Shown here one piece after another: positions 9,175-18,165 of a stretch of 64,000 nt of DNA. The notes below the pieces were generated by a model. The model did no database searches. It had not been told where the DNA came from and saw only the letters and a list, made by a program, of their open reading frames with translations. The stretch spans positions 3,162,001 to 3,226,000 of the forward strand of contig NZ_CP034661.1 in assembly GCF_003971235.1 (NCBI RefSeq), read 5' to 3'. The translations under genes and the position numbers were made by a program. Each line of letters starts with the position of its first letter. Position 1 is the first letter of the stretch. This DNA is from Chryseobacterium aureum (GTDB lineage Bacteria > Bacteroidota > Bacteroidia > Flavobacteriales > Weeksellaceae).

Positions 9175-10413
9175 ATGGACGAACAGAACACAGAAAGCAG
9201 ATTTGAATTTCTAAAGGGCGATAAAGTACTTTGGATGGTCATCCTTGTGATCTCCATCTTCTCTATTTTCCCGGTTTATTCAGCAAGTTCAAATCTGGAA
9301 TACATCGTTAATAACGGGACCACAACAGGCCACGTTATCAAACATATGTTCTTTGTAGTCTTGGGGCTGGCCATTATGAGACTGGTAGGAACCATAAAAT
9401 ACGAATACATCGGAAAGCTCAGCAGTATCCTGCTCGGGCTTATGATTGTACTGCTGATCGTAACCATGTTTACCGGACAGACCATTGACGGAGCCAGTGC
9501 TTCCAGATGGCTGAAAATCCCGGGAACACCCATCTCCTTCCAGCCTTCATCATTTGCCTTTTTAATGCTCATCATTTATCTGTGCAGGTATTTGACCAAA
9601 AAGATCACCAGAGAAAGGCTTCCGATAGAAAATATCATGTATATTTTCGGACCTATCCTGCTTGTTTTTGTACTGGTAGCGAAAGATAACGGTTCCACAG
9701 CATTAATGATCTTAATGGTTTCCGTAATAGTTCTTGTCATAGGACAGCTTCACTGGAAATACATTGCAGGATTCATCTCCGCATCATTTGTAGCCATTGT
9801 CCTCTTCTTACTGATTGCTTTAAATACCAATATGATCGGCGGAAACCGTGTACACACATGGATGAGCCGTATTGAAACCTTTACATCAAGCAAAGCCAAA
9901 ACAGCAGATGTAGATGATGAAAGCGTAAAAGCAAAAAACTATCAGGTAATGCAGGCCAAAGCAGCCATTGTACATGGCGGAATTACCGGAATGGGACCAG
10001 GAAAAAGTGCCTTAAAACAAATGCTTCCTCAATCTGCCTCCGACTTTATTTTCGCGGTTATCGTGGAAGAATATGGGGTAATTGGAGCCGCATTTCTGAT
10101 CAGTTTGTACCTGATTATGATGATCAGGATTGTAATGATTGCGAGTAAAATGCCGGCCTTCTTCGGATCGCTGCTCGTGCTCAGCCTCGGGGTAATGATC
10201 TTCATTCAGCTTTCGGTGAATATAGCCGTTGCGGTGAATCTGATCCCGGTAACAGGACAGCCGCTGCCTTTAATTAGTTATGGAGGAACATCCATGCTGG
10301 TGACCTATCTGCAGCTGGGCATTATTTTAAATATAAGCTCAAGAATCCAGATTTATGATGAAGAAGGAATGGGCAAAAAACAAAGTATAGCAGAAATAAA
10401 CGATATCGCTTAA
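9175..10413 (+). CDS. ftsW: lipid II polymerase / cell division protein FtsW
   Basis: FtsW is a SEDS-family glycosyltransferase that polymerises lipid II at the septum with its partner FtsI. The protein has about ten membrane segments. Typical motifs are DGASASRWLKIPG, FQPSSFAFLMLI, KAAIVHGGITGMGPGKS, and the C-terminal TGQPLPLISYGGTSML. An ATG at 9142 would overlap murD by 11 bp and add 11 residues, AISQKPIALN and others, translated from AGCCAATAGC-like spacer repeats. I therefore favour the ATG at 9175 (412 aa), but the longer form cannot be excluded. It is followed by murG after one base. Confidence 0.94.
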   Translation: MDEQNTESRFEFLKGDKVLWMVILVISIFSIFPVYSASSNLEYIVNNGTTTGHVIKHMFFVVLGLAIMRLVGTIKYEYIGKLSSILLGLMIVLLIVTMFTGQTIDGASASRWLKIPGTPISFQPSSFAFLMLIIYLCRYLTKKITRERLPIENIMYIFGPILLVFVLVAKDNGSTALMILMVSVIVLVIGQLHWKYIAGFISASFVAIVLFLLIALNTNMIGGNRVHTWMSRIETFTSSKAKTADVDDESVKAKNYQVMQAKAAIVHGGITGMGPGKSALKQMLPQSASDFIFAVIVEEYGVIGAAFLISLYLIMMIRIVMIASKMPAFFGSLLVLSLGVMIFIQLSVNIAVAVNLIPVTGQPLPLISYGGTSMLVTYLQLGIILNISSRIQIYDEEGMGKKQSIAEINDIA

Positions 10414-10414
10414 A

Positions 10415-11509
10415 ATGGACAAAAAAATGAAAATACTATTATCAGGCGGAGGAACAGGAGGACATATCTTCCCAGCCATCGCTATTGCTGATGAGATCAG
10501 AAAAAGATTTCCTGAAGCAGAATTTTTGTTCATTGGTGCCAATGGGAAAATGGAAATGGAAAAAGTTCCGCAGGCAGGCTATACAATAGAAGGGATTGAT
10601 ATCGCAGGAATCGACAGGGGAAATCTTTTATCTAACCTTGGACTGCCTTTTAAAATCCTGAAAAGTTTATCAAAATCTAAAAAGCTGATCAAAAACTTCG
10701 CTCCGGACTTCGCCGTAGGAACAGGAGGTTTTGCCAGCGGACCCGCTCTTTACGAAGCAAGCAAAATGGGAATTCCGATTTTTATACAGGAACAGAATGC
10801 TTACGCAGGGGTAACCAATAAAGTATTAAGCAAAAAAGCCAAAGCCGTTTTTACAGCTTACCCGAAAGTAGAAGGCTTTCCGAAAGAAAAAATAAAATTT
10901 CTGGGAAATCCCATTCGTGAAAATATTGTTTCAGGAATGCAGGATACCGCTCAGGCAAAAGAAAAAATGGGACTGAATAAAGACCAACTAACGATTCTGT
11001 CGGTAGGAGGTTCTTTAGGCTCCAGAACATTGAATAATGCGTGGAAAGACAACCTTGAAAATCTGAAAGAAAAAGGATATCAATTAATCTGGCAAACAGG
11101 AAAGCTCGATTACAAAGAATTGTCTTCCAGCCTACAGCTTCCAGCTTCAGTTCATTTGAAAGAATTTATCAAAGACATGGAACTGGCTTATTCTGCCGCT
11201 GATATCATTGTTTCAAGAGCCGGAGCTATTGCCATTTCAGAGTTGGCCGTAGCACAGAAACCTGTTCTTTTGGTTCCTTTCCCTTTTGCATCGGAAGACC
11301 ACCAGACAAAAAATGCCATGAACCTGGTAGAAAAAAAGGCAGCGAGAATGGTAAAAGACTCTGAAATGCAGGAAAAATTCTGGAATACTTTATCAGAGAT
11401 CTGCGAAAATGAAATGATAAGAAAAGAAATGTCGGACAATCTTAAATATTTTGCCAAGCCAAACGCTGCAAAAGAGATTGTAGACGAGATTTTTAAAGTA
11501 ATAAAATAA
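10415..11509 (+). CDS. murG: UDP-N-acetylglucosamine--N-acetylmuramyl-(pentapeptide) pyrophosphoryl-undecaprenol GlcNAc transferase MurG
   Basis: MurG converts lipid I to lipid II on the inner face of the cytoplasmic membrane. It is a GT-B glycosyltransferase of 364 aa. The N-terminal loop LSGGGTGGHIFPA binds acceptor and diphosphate. The C-terminal domain shows LSVGGSLGSRTLN, DIIVSRAGAIAISEL and PFPFASEDHQTKNA, which form the UDP-GlcNAc pocket. It starts one base after the ftsW stop. A second in-frame ATG at 10427 is possible. Confidence 0.96.
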   Translation: MDKKMKILLSGGGTGGHIFPAIAIADEIRKRFPEAEFLFIGANGKMEMEKVPQAGYTIEGIDIAGIDRGNLLSNLGLPFKILKSLSKSKKLIKNFAPDFAVGTGGFASGPALYEASKMGIPIFIQEQNAYAGVTNKVLSKKAKAVFTAYPKVEGFPKEKIKFLGNPIRENIVSGMQDTAQAKEKMGLNKDQLTILSVGGSLGSRTLNNAWKDNLENLKEKGYQLIWQTGKLDYKELSSSLQLPASVHLKEFIKDMELAYSAADIIVSRAGAIAISELAVAQKPVLLVPFPFASEDHQTKNAMNLVEKKAARMVKDSEMQEKFWNTLSEICENEMIRKEMSDNLKYFAKPNAAKEIVDEIFKVIK

Positions 11510-11652
11510 TCAGGAAAGGCTTGGCAAGCTCAGCCTGACACCGTTAGAGTATAATTCATTTGCGGGTCATTGAGCTTAGTGGATTAAGGTCTTATAATAT
11601 ATAAAAATAAAGCTCTGAACAAGGTCAGGAGCCATTAAAGATTAAAATATAA

Positions 11653-13011
11653 ATGAACATTTTACAAACATATCAGACTTTTTACTTCGTTGGAATCGGA
11701 GGTATCGGAATGAGTGCACTGGCACGCTATTTCAATGCTTCGGGCAAAAAAGTACTTGGCTACGACAAAACCAATACAAAGCTTACCCAAAACCTGATGA
11801 ATGAAGGTATTGATATTGTTTTTGAAGACCTTATTGATGAGAGGATCACTTCCCTTCAGAAAGAAGACACACTGGTTATTTATACACCGGCGATCAAAAC
11901 ACTTGGAATATTGGATTATTTCAGTCAAAATCAGTTTGAAGTTTTAAAGAGAGCCAAAGTCTTAGGCTTAATTACCGAAAACACAGACTGTATAGCAGTT
12001 GCAGGAACTCATGGGAAAACAACGACTTCTACCCTTGTGGCACATTTATGCAAAGAAGCAGACCTTCCTTTCTCTTGCTTTTTGGGCGGAATTTCTGAAA
12101 ACTTTAAATCCAACTTCCTGTATAACGGTTCCACCTATTCTGTAGTGGAAGCAGATGAGTATGACAGAAGCTTCCTTAACCTGTCTCCGGACTGGGCAGT
12201 CGTAACTTCTACTGATGCAGACCACCTGGATATTTATGGAGACAAAAGCCATATTGAAGAAGGTTTCAGACAGTTTGCGGCTTTGGTTCCTAAAGATCAG
12301 CAGCTTTTCGTTAGAAAAGGATTGGAAATCGGAAGAGCACACCAAACCTATGCAGTAAATGAGCCGGCAGATTATTATTCAGACAACCTGCGCATGGAGC
12401 ATGATAAAATTTATTTTGACTTTCATACCCCTACCGAAACGATTAAGGATTTTGTCTGGGAAATTCCAGGGATTCATAATGTTGAAAATGCTACTGTAGC
12501 ATTGGCTATCCTGCATAATTTAGGCGCAGATTTTGATACGCTGAAAAAGGCTATTGCCAATTTTAAAGGAATTAAAAGAAGATACACGAAACATATTTAT
12601 CAAAATGGCAAAATTTATATTGATGATTACGCCCACCACCCTACAGAAATCAATGCTGTAATGGGCTCAATCAAAACATTTTACCCTGATAAAAAACTAT
12701 TGGTAGCCTTCCAGCCGCACCTTTTCAGCAGAACAAGAGATTTCGCAGACGGATTTGCAGAGAGTTTAGGTAAAGCAGATGAGCTTATCCTTCTCGATAT
12801 TTACCCTGCAAGAGAGCTTCAGGAGAATTTTGAAGGAATTACTTCAAGCTGGCTGCTGGATAAAGTAACATTAGATAAAAAAGAAGTATCCACATTATCG
12901 GATGCTTTTGAAAAAATAAAAGAAAAAGATTTTGATATCCTTCTTACGGTAGGAGCTGGAAATATAGACACCCTGTATGATCCTATTTGTGAATGGATTG
13001 AGAAAATTTGA
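11653..13011 (+). CDS. murC: UDP-N-acetylmuramate--L-alanine ligase MurC
   Basis: MurC attaches L-alanine to UDP-MurNAc, the first stem-peptide step. The 452-aa protein begins with the Rossmann motif FVGIGGIGMSALAR. The ATP loop is AVAGTHGKTTTSTL. Later motifs are VVEADEYDRSFL, TSTDADHLDIYG, RRYTKHI and DDYAHHPTEINAVM, all typical. A 143-bp spacer without a recognisable gene separates it from murG. It is followed by an unusual insertion before ftsQ. Confidence 0.96.
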   Translation: MNILQTYQTFYFVGIGGIGMSALARYFNASGKKVLGYDKTNTKLTQNLMNEGIDIVFEDLIDERITSLQKEDTLVIYTPAIKTLGILDYFSQNQFEVLKRAKVLGLITENTDCIAVAGTHGKTTTSTLVAHLCKEADLPFSCFLGGISENFKSNFLYNGSTYSVVEADEYDRSFLNLSPDWAVVTSTDADHLDIYGDKSHIEEGFRQFAALVPKDQQLFVRKGLEIGRAHQTYAVNEPADYYSDNLRMEHDKIYFDFHTPTETIKDFVWEIPGIHNVENATVALAILHNLGADFDTLKKAIANFKGIKRRYTKHIYQNGKIYIDDYAHHPTEINAVMGSIKTFYPDKKLLVAFQPHLFSRTRDFADGFAESLGKADELILLDIYPARELQENFEGITSSWLLDKVTLDKKEVSTLSDAFEKIKEKDFDILLTVGAGNIDTLYDPICEWIEKI

Positions 13012-13048
13012 GTATAAACGTAATGCTCGCGAAGAAAAATGTAACATC

Positions 13049-13131
13049 GTTCGCAAAGGCGTTTCACTCAGCAAATGAGAAAACAAATTATATAAGTTAT
13101 AGCCCTCGCTGAGTGAAACGCCCTCGCGAAC
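13049..13131. repeat. 24-bp inverted repeat next to the GxxExxY gene
   Basis: The left arm at 13049-13072 starts GTTCGCAAAGGCGTTTCACT. The right arm at 13108-13131 is its reverse complement with two mismatches, around a 35-bp centre. In a transcript of the minus strand both mismatches become G-U pairs. There is no T-run beyond the stem, so it is not an ordinary terminator. It may belong to a mobile or dispersed repeat that carries the neighbouring small gene. Confidence 0.75.
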
Positions 13132-13187
13132 GGAAAAATAAAAAGGTTGCTTTGCGATCATAGCGTTAAAAGAAAAACACAAAATGT

Positions 13188-13565
13188 ATGATAGAAAATG
13201 AAATTTCAGAAATTGTTTTCAGTGCTGGAATGAAAATACATCGTACGCTTGGAATTGGACTTTATGAAAATGTATATGAAGAGTGCTTAGTTTATGAACT
13301 AAAAAACAGAGGATTGAATGTAGAAAGTCAAAAAAACATTGACATTGAATATGAAGAGTTAAAGATATCTAAAGCGTTCAGAGTAGATTTATTAGTTGAA
13401 AACAAATTAATAATTGAAATAAAAGCAGTTCAGGAGATTAATGATTATCATTTTTTTCAGCTTTTAAATTATTTAAGAATAACAAACATAAAACTCGGAA
13501 TGATTTTGAACTTTCATTCAATATTATTCAAAAACGGAGTAAAACGAGTTGTAAATAAATTGTAA
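13188..13565 (+). CDS. GxxExxY family protein (PD-(D/E)XK nuclease-like)
   Basis: This 125-aa protein carries the family-defining motif GLYENVY at residues 24-30. A later pattern, an Asp in FRVDLLV and an ExK in IIEIKAV, fits a PD-(D/E)XK nuclease-like core. The family is widespread in Bacteroidetes and other bacteria and its function is not established. The gene interrupts the otherwise canonical order murC-ftsQ and is flanked on the left by a strong inverted repeat, which suggests insertion. Base composition is more A+T-rich than its neighbours. It is complete, so it may be expressed from the dcw transcript. Confidence 0.8.
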   Translation: MIENEISEIVFSAGMKIHRTLGIGLYENVYEECLVYELKNRGLNVESQKNIDIEYEELKISKAFRVDLLVENKLIIEIKAVQEINDYHFFQLLNYLRITNIKLGMILNFHSILFKNGVKRVVNKL

Positions 13566-13568
13566 AAA

Positions 13569-13632
13569 AAGTAATAATGTATTTACGTATTCATGAATAC
13601 ATTTTACAAAAATACATGAATACAAAAAATGT
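13569..13632. repeat. inverted-repeat spacer before ftsQ
   Basis: The words ATGTATT, ACGTATTCATGAATACAT and AATACATGAATACA make several overlapping palindromes centred on TTCATGAA. The spacer is short and A+T-rich and resembles the other inverted spacers of this cluster. Confidence 0.45.
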
Positions 13633-14598
13633 ATGAAAAATAAATACAGAATATTAAAAATTGCTGTCACGGTAATCATCCTTGGATTGTTACTGAGTTT
13701 CTCATTGAAGAGATTCAGCCACCAACAGATTACAGACAATAAGATTTCTGTAAAAATGAGTGAGAAGACTCCTGTTTACTTTGTAGACGAAAAAGACATC
13801 AGGGAGATTGTAAAAAAAGAAAACCCATCAGGAAAAGTAGGTGATCTTAATATTCCTTCTCTCGAAAAAAAGATCAATGCCCTTCCAGCGGTTGACAGTG
13901 CGAACGTCTATCTGAATCTAAACGGAAAACTTAATCTGGATATCAGGCAGAGAGTTCCTGTATTCAGGCTGAACAAAGAGGGAAAAGACTTTTATGTAGA
14001 TGAAAAAGGAATTGAATTCCCTATTTCCAGAACGTATTCACATCCATGTATGCTGGTAACCGGAAATGTAAAACCGGATGAATATGAAAAGCTGGCAGAA
14101 CTGGTAGAAAAGATTGACAAAGATGATTTCAGTAAGAAATATTTTATCGGAATCTCAAAAAATAAAGACAGCTATAGTCTTCTTACCAGCGAAGGAAATT
14201 ACAGAGTAGAGATTGGAGACCTTGATAATATTGATTTTAAAGTAAAAGGATTCAAGACTTTCGTAGAAAAATACCTTGTGTATCAGGATCCTCAGAAATA
14301 CAGTATGGTTTCTGTAAAATACCAGAACCAGATTGTCACTACTTTAAATCCTTATTTTAAAGAAAATGACAGTATTTTAAAAGCAGGGAAAATGGAACTG
14401 GCAAAAGCTCCTGCAATGGCTGCTAAAAAGACCGAAACCAAGCCCAAAATAGCGGAAGTAAAAAAAGCAAGCTCTACAACGGCCAAGCCGAAAGAAATTA
14501 CAAAAACTAAAACGCATACCAGGGAAATGAAAAAACCAGAGAAAAAAAATACCGCCCCGGCAAAACCCAAGCCCAAGGCAAAAGTAAAAATAGAATAA
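13633..14598 (+). CDS. ftsQ: cell division protein FtsQ
   Basis: FtsQ is a bitopic inner-membrane protein that links early and late divisome components. The 321-aa protein has one transmembrane segment at about residues 9-25 (IAVTVIILGLLLSFSL). A POTRA-like region follows, with VYFVDEKDIREIVKK and VNSL-type spacing before the beta domain. Residues from about 250 onward form a Lys/Ala/Pro-rich low-complexity tail that is likely periplasmic and disordered, which makes the protein longer than the E. coli form. It starts after the GxxExxY insertion and precedes ftsA, the canonical order. Confidence 0.88.
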   Translation: MKNKYRILKIAVTVIILGLLLSFSLKRFSHQQITDNKISVKMSEKTPVYFVDEKDIREIVKKENPSGKVGDLNIPSLEKKINALPAVDSANVYLNLNGKLNLDIRQRVPVFRLNKEGKDFYVDEKGIEFPISRTYSHPCMLVTGNVKPDEYEKLAELVEKIDKDDFSKKYFIGISKNKDSYSLLTSEGNYRVEIGDLDNIDFKVKGFKTFVEKYLVYQDPQKYSMVSVKYQNQIVTTLNPYFKENDSILKAGKMELAKAPAMAAKKTETKPKIAEVKKASSTTAKPKEITKTKTHTREMKKPEKKNTAPAKPKPKAKVKIE

Positions 14599-14684
14599 GT
14601 CCTTCAGGACATTTCATACACAAATAGGATCATATCCTTGTAAAGAAAAAAGGAAAAAAGTAGAAAAAATCAAATCGATATAAA

Positions 14685-16070
14685 ATGGAAAATCAAGAGT
14701 ATTCAGTAGGTCTGGACATCGGGACAACGAAGATAGTCGCGATTGTCGGAAGAAGGAATGCACACGGGAAAATAGAAGTTCTCGGTGTAGGAAAAGCTAA
14801 AAGTCTTGGTGTTCATAAAGGGATTGTGAATAATATTTCACAAACCATCAATTCAATCAAGGCTGCAGTATCCGAAGCACAGTCCAGTGCTGGCGTTCCT
14901 ATCCGCAAAGTCACGGTAGGTATTGCAGGAAAACACATCCGTTCTCTGCAGCACTCCGATTATATTATGCGTGAACATCCTGATAAATTTATTACAGACG
15001 ACGACATTGAAGCGTTAAAAGATCAGGTGAAAAAGCTGGTCATGCTTCCTGGAGAAGAAATTATCCACGTACTTCCTCAAGAATATAAAGTGGATTCCGA
15101 AGGCGAAATTCAGGAGCCGGTAGGAATGCACGGAAAACGTTTAGAGGCCAACTTCCACGTTGTTGTAGGACAAATGGGCAGCATCAGAAACATTGCAAGA
15201 TGCGTTCGTGAAGCCGGACTGGAAATGGAAGCCCTTACTTTGGAACCACTGGCCTCCTCAGAAGCCGTTCTTACCAAAGAAGAAAAAGAAGCCGGTGTCG
15301 CGATTGTTGACATTGGTGGTGGTACTACCGATATTGCTATATTTAAAGATAATATTATCCGTCATACCTGTGTCATCCCATACGGAGGCGGAATTATTAC
15401 CGAAGATATCAAAGAAGGCTGTTCTATTATCGAAAAACATGCAGAACAACTGAAAGTAAAATTCGGTTCAGCAGTTCCCGAATTAGAAAAAGACAGTACT
15501 TTTGTAACCATTCCCGGGCTTCACGGAAGACCGGACAAAGAAATTTCTTTAAAAACTTTGGCACAGATCATCAATGCCAGAGTAGAAGAAGTTTTGGAAA
15601 TGGTCAATACAGAACTTAAGGCTTACGGTGCTTTTGAACAAAAGAAAAAACTGATTGCCGGAATCGTTCTCACAGGAGGGGGATCAAACCTGAAACACCT
15701 TCGTCAGCTTGCGAATTATACCACAGGTTTTGACAGCAGAATCGGTTTTGCCAATGAATATATCGCCAATGATAAGAATCAGTACCTGAAAGGCCCTGAA
15801 TTTGCTACCTCTATCGGGTTACTGATGGAAAGTTTAAAGATCAGAGACAAAAAGCAGAATGCTGATGAAATCATAGAAGTTGCTGCCGAACAGCCCAAGC
15901 AGGAAACAGCTGCGGCACAGCCGGAAACAGCTCAACCTGTTCAGCAGGCCGCACCATTGCAGGAGCAGCATTCTTTTGAAAATGAAAAGCAAGAGAACAG
16001 AAAAGCGAAGCTTACCTTCGGGCAATCGCTTATGGAAAAAGTAAAAAAATTCTTTGAAGAAGTAGAATAA
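14685..16070 (+). CDS. ftsA: cell division protein FtsA
   Basis: FtsA is the actin-like ATPase that ties FtsZ filaments to the membrane. The 461-aa protein begins with the phosphate-1 motif VGLDIGTTKIVAIVG. A phosphate-2 motif is seen in VAIVDIGGGTTDIAIF and the adenosine motif in IVLTGGGSNLKHL. A Gln/Ala/Pro-rich linker covers about residues 395-435. The C-terminus, SLMEKVKKFFEEVE, is a plausible membrane-targeting amphipathic helix. It lies between ftsQ and ftsZ. Confidence 0.96.
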   Translation: MENQEYSVGLDIGTTKIVAIVGRRNAHGKIEVLGVGKAKSLGVHKGIVNNISQTINSIKAAVSEAQSSAGVPIRKVTVGIAGKHIRSLQHSDYIMREHPDKFITDDDIEALKDQVKKLVMLPGEEIIHVLPQEYKVDSEGEIQEPVGMHGKRLEANFHVVVGQMGSIRNIARCVREAGLEMEALTLEPLASSEAVLTKEEKEAGVAIVDIGGGTTDIAIFKDNIIRHTCVIPYGGGIITEDIKEGCSIIEKHAEQLKVKFGSAVPELEKDSTFVTIPGLHGRPDKEISLKTLAQIINARVEEVLEMVNTELKAYGAFEQKKKLIAGIVLTGGGSNLKHLRQLANYTTGFDSRIGFANEYIANDKNQYLKGPEFATSIGLLMESLKIRDKKQNADEIIEVAAEQPKQETAAAQPETAQPVQQAAPLQEQHSFENEKQENRKAKLTFGQSLMEKVKKFFEEVE

Positions 16071-16160
16071 ATGATAAACGATGAATGATAGGTGATAAAT
16101 GGTTTTTCCCTTATCAATTATCATAAATCAGTGATCAATTATAATTATTAAAAATATAGG
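16071..16160. repeat. imperfect inverted-repeat spacer (ftsA-ftsZ)
   Basis: The left side repeats ATGATAAACGATGAATGAT-like words and the right side has ATCAATTATCATAAATCA. These are imperfect reverse complements around a TTTTTCCC-containing centre. It is similar to the murE-mraY spacer. Confidence 0.45.
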
Positions 16161-16161
16161 T

Positions 16162-18075
16162 ATGGAAAATATAGGTACACAAGGATTTTCATTTGATTTG
16201 CCAAAAGGAAATTCATCCATCATAAAAGTAATCGGTGTAGGGGGCGGTGGAAACAACGCTCTGAAGCACATGTACGAGAAAGGAATTCACGGAGTAGACT
16301 TCGTGATCTGTAATACGGATGCTCAGACTTTAGATAATAACCCGGTTGCCAACAAAGTTCAGCTGGGAACCTCCATTACGGAAGGTCTTGGAGCTGGTGC
16401 TGACCCTGAAGTAGGAGAAAAATCAGCCATCGAAAGTATTGAAGATATCAAGGCTGCTATGGGCCAAAATACCAAGATGGTGTTCATCACTGCCGGAATG
16501 GGTGGTGGTACAGGTACAGGAGCCGCTCCTGTTATTGCTAAAGTAGCAAAAGATATGGGTATTCTTACCGTGGGTATTGTTACCGTTCCTTTCAGTTTTG
16601 AAGGAAAAAGAAGGCTGGAGCAGGCAGAAAACGGTCTTGATAAACTAAGAAATAATGTTGACTCTCTTATTGTGATCAACAATGATAAACTAAGACAACA
16701 GTTCGGAAACCTTGGATTCAAGCAGGGATTCTCAAAAGCCGATGAAGTGTTAACCAATGCAGCGAAAGGCATGGCAGAAGTTATTACAGGTTACTTTGAT
16801 GTAAACATTGACTTTAGAGATGCTAAATCTGTGCTTCAGAACTCTGGTACGGCGCTGATGTCTACAGGAACTGCTTCAGGTGAAAACAAAGCCGAAGAAG
16901 CCGTAAGGAAAGCCCTTGATTCTCCATTACTGAATGATAATAAGATTACAGGTGCTAAAAACGTACTTCTATTGATCAGAAGTGGTGCTGAAGAAGTGAC
17001 CATGGATGAGATCGGTATCATTATGGACCACATTCAGAAAGAAGCAGGAAACACTGCAGATATTATTTTCGGAGTGGGTGCAGACGAAGAATTAGGAGAT
17101 GCGGTAAGCGTTCTTGTTATTGCTACAGGATTCTCTAACGACAATAAGAAATTTGCGGGACCTACGGAGAAAATCAGAATCAGCCTTAATGACAGCTTTG
17201 AAGCTCAGAAAAGTTCTCCTTTCAAAACAAGAGAAGAAAGAGAATCAGCTCCTGAAACAACGCATGATTTTGGCGGAAAAAACCTTTTCAGACTAGATGA
17301 CGAAGACCACGATGCTCCGTTCAATTCTACCCCTACTGAAAAAAAAATGATTATTGAAGAGCAGCCGAAAACTGAAATAAAATTCTTTGATAAAGAAGAA
17401 AATACGGTAAACACTCCTCAGCAAAACTGGAGAAACGAAGAAGAAAACGACCAGGAATACAGTCTTTTTTCTATTGATGAAGAGAATGAGGATCCGAATG
17501 ACCTGGAGATCCAGTCTTTCTCATTTGATTTTGAAAATAAAAAAGAGGAACCACAGTCCGGAAATACCTTCAACAACTCTTTTTCTGAGGAAAAACCTGT
17601 GGAATTCAATTTCTTTGTCAATGAGCCTGTAAGAAATGAGCCTAATAAGGATTTCGGACAGCCAAAAGCAGAGTTTAATACGCCTGCAAACGCTGCTGCG
17701 ATAGCTGAACCTGCTCAAAAGATTGAAACTTTCTACCAAAAACAGGAAGAGCCAAAAGCAGAAACCCGACCTGCTTTTGAAAGCAAAACAGAAATTGAAA
17801 CTCCAAAAACCGAAGAATCGGAATTCACTTTCGTGAATAAAACGATGGACCAGGAAAGAGTCATTGAAAGAAGAAATAAATTAAAAGAATTCAATTCCCG
17901 CTACCAGAGCTTTGACAGCACCAGCGAATTTGAATCCATTCCTGCTTTCAAAAGAAAAAATATCTCGATTGACGGAAACAATGCATCAGATCAGAACATT
18001 AACACCTACCTGTCTGATAACAACGGCTCTATGCAGATCAGAGAAAACAGATTTTTAAATAAAGACGTAGATTAA
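16162..18075 (+). CDS. ftsZ: cell division protein FtsZ
   Basis: FtsZ is the tubulin-like GTPase that forms the division ring. The N-terminal GTPase domain shows VIGVGGGGNNAL, the tubulin signature GGGTGTGAAPVIAKVAK, and the T7-loop region VDINIDFRDAKSVL-like sequence FDVNIDFRDAKSVL. The protein is 637 aa, far longer than the usual 380-400 aa, because of an acidic, disordered linker from about residue 350 to 585. The conserved C-terminal peptide that binds FtsA is recognisable as SIPAFKRKN at about residues 592-600, followed by about 37 more residues. A long linker is common in Bacteroidetes; the extra tail beyond the binding peptide is less usual. Confidence 0.97.
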   Translation: MENIGTQGFSFDLPKGNSSIIKVIGVGGGGNNALKHMYEKGIHGVDFVICNTDAQTLDNNPVANKVQLGTSITEGLGAGADPEVGEKSAIESIEDIKAAMGQNTKMVFITAGMGGGTGTGAAPVIAKVAKDMGILTVGIVTVPFSFEGKRRLEQAENGLDKLRNNVDSLIVINNDKLRQQFGNLGFKQGFSKADEVLTNAAKGMAEVITGYFDVNIDFRDAKSVLQNSGTALMSTGTASGENKAEEAVRKALDSPLLNDNKITGAKNVLLLIRSGAEEVTMDEIGIIMDHIQKEAGNTADIIFGVGADEELGDAVSVLVIATGFSNDNKKFAGPTEKIRISLNDSFEAQKSSPFKTREERESAPETTHDFGGKNLFRLDDEDHDAPFNSTPTEKKMIIEEQPKTEIKFFDKEENTVNTPQQNWRNEEENDQEYSLFSIDEENEDPNDLEIQSFSFDFENKKEEPQSGNTFNNSFSEEKPVEFNFFVNEPVRNEPNKDFGQPKAEFNTPANAAAIAEPAQKIETFYQKQEEPKAETRPAFESKTEIETPKTEESEFTFVNKTMDQERVIERRNKLKEFNSRYQSFDSTSEFESIPAFKRKNISIDGNNASDQNINTYLSDNNGSMQIRENRFLNKDVD

Positions 18076-18164
18076 ATGCTATAAGCAGTACGCAGTAAGC
18101 CATAGGCTATCCCAGCCGGATCAAAAAGCTTACTGCTTATTGCCTAAAGCCTAAAGCATATAAA
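18076..18164. repeat. inverted-repeat spacer (ftsZ-yqeY)
   Basis: The left part has AAGCAGTACGCAGTAAGCC and the right part has GCTTACTGCTTATTGCC, which are reverse complements with few mismatches. Extra copies of AAGCC and TAGGC words surround them. It can form a long hairpin in the transcript. Confidence 0.5.
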
Positions 18165-18165
18165 C

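Noticed and set aside
13049..13131. Inverted repeat as an intrinsic terminator of murC
   Set aside because: No T-run follows the stem on either strand and ftsQ, ftsA and ftsZ lie downstream in the same direction, so strong termination is unlikely.
15258..16124. Antisense frames across ftsA
   Set aside because: They overlap the conserved ftsA frame and have low-complexity Phe-rich or Ser-rich translations.
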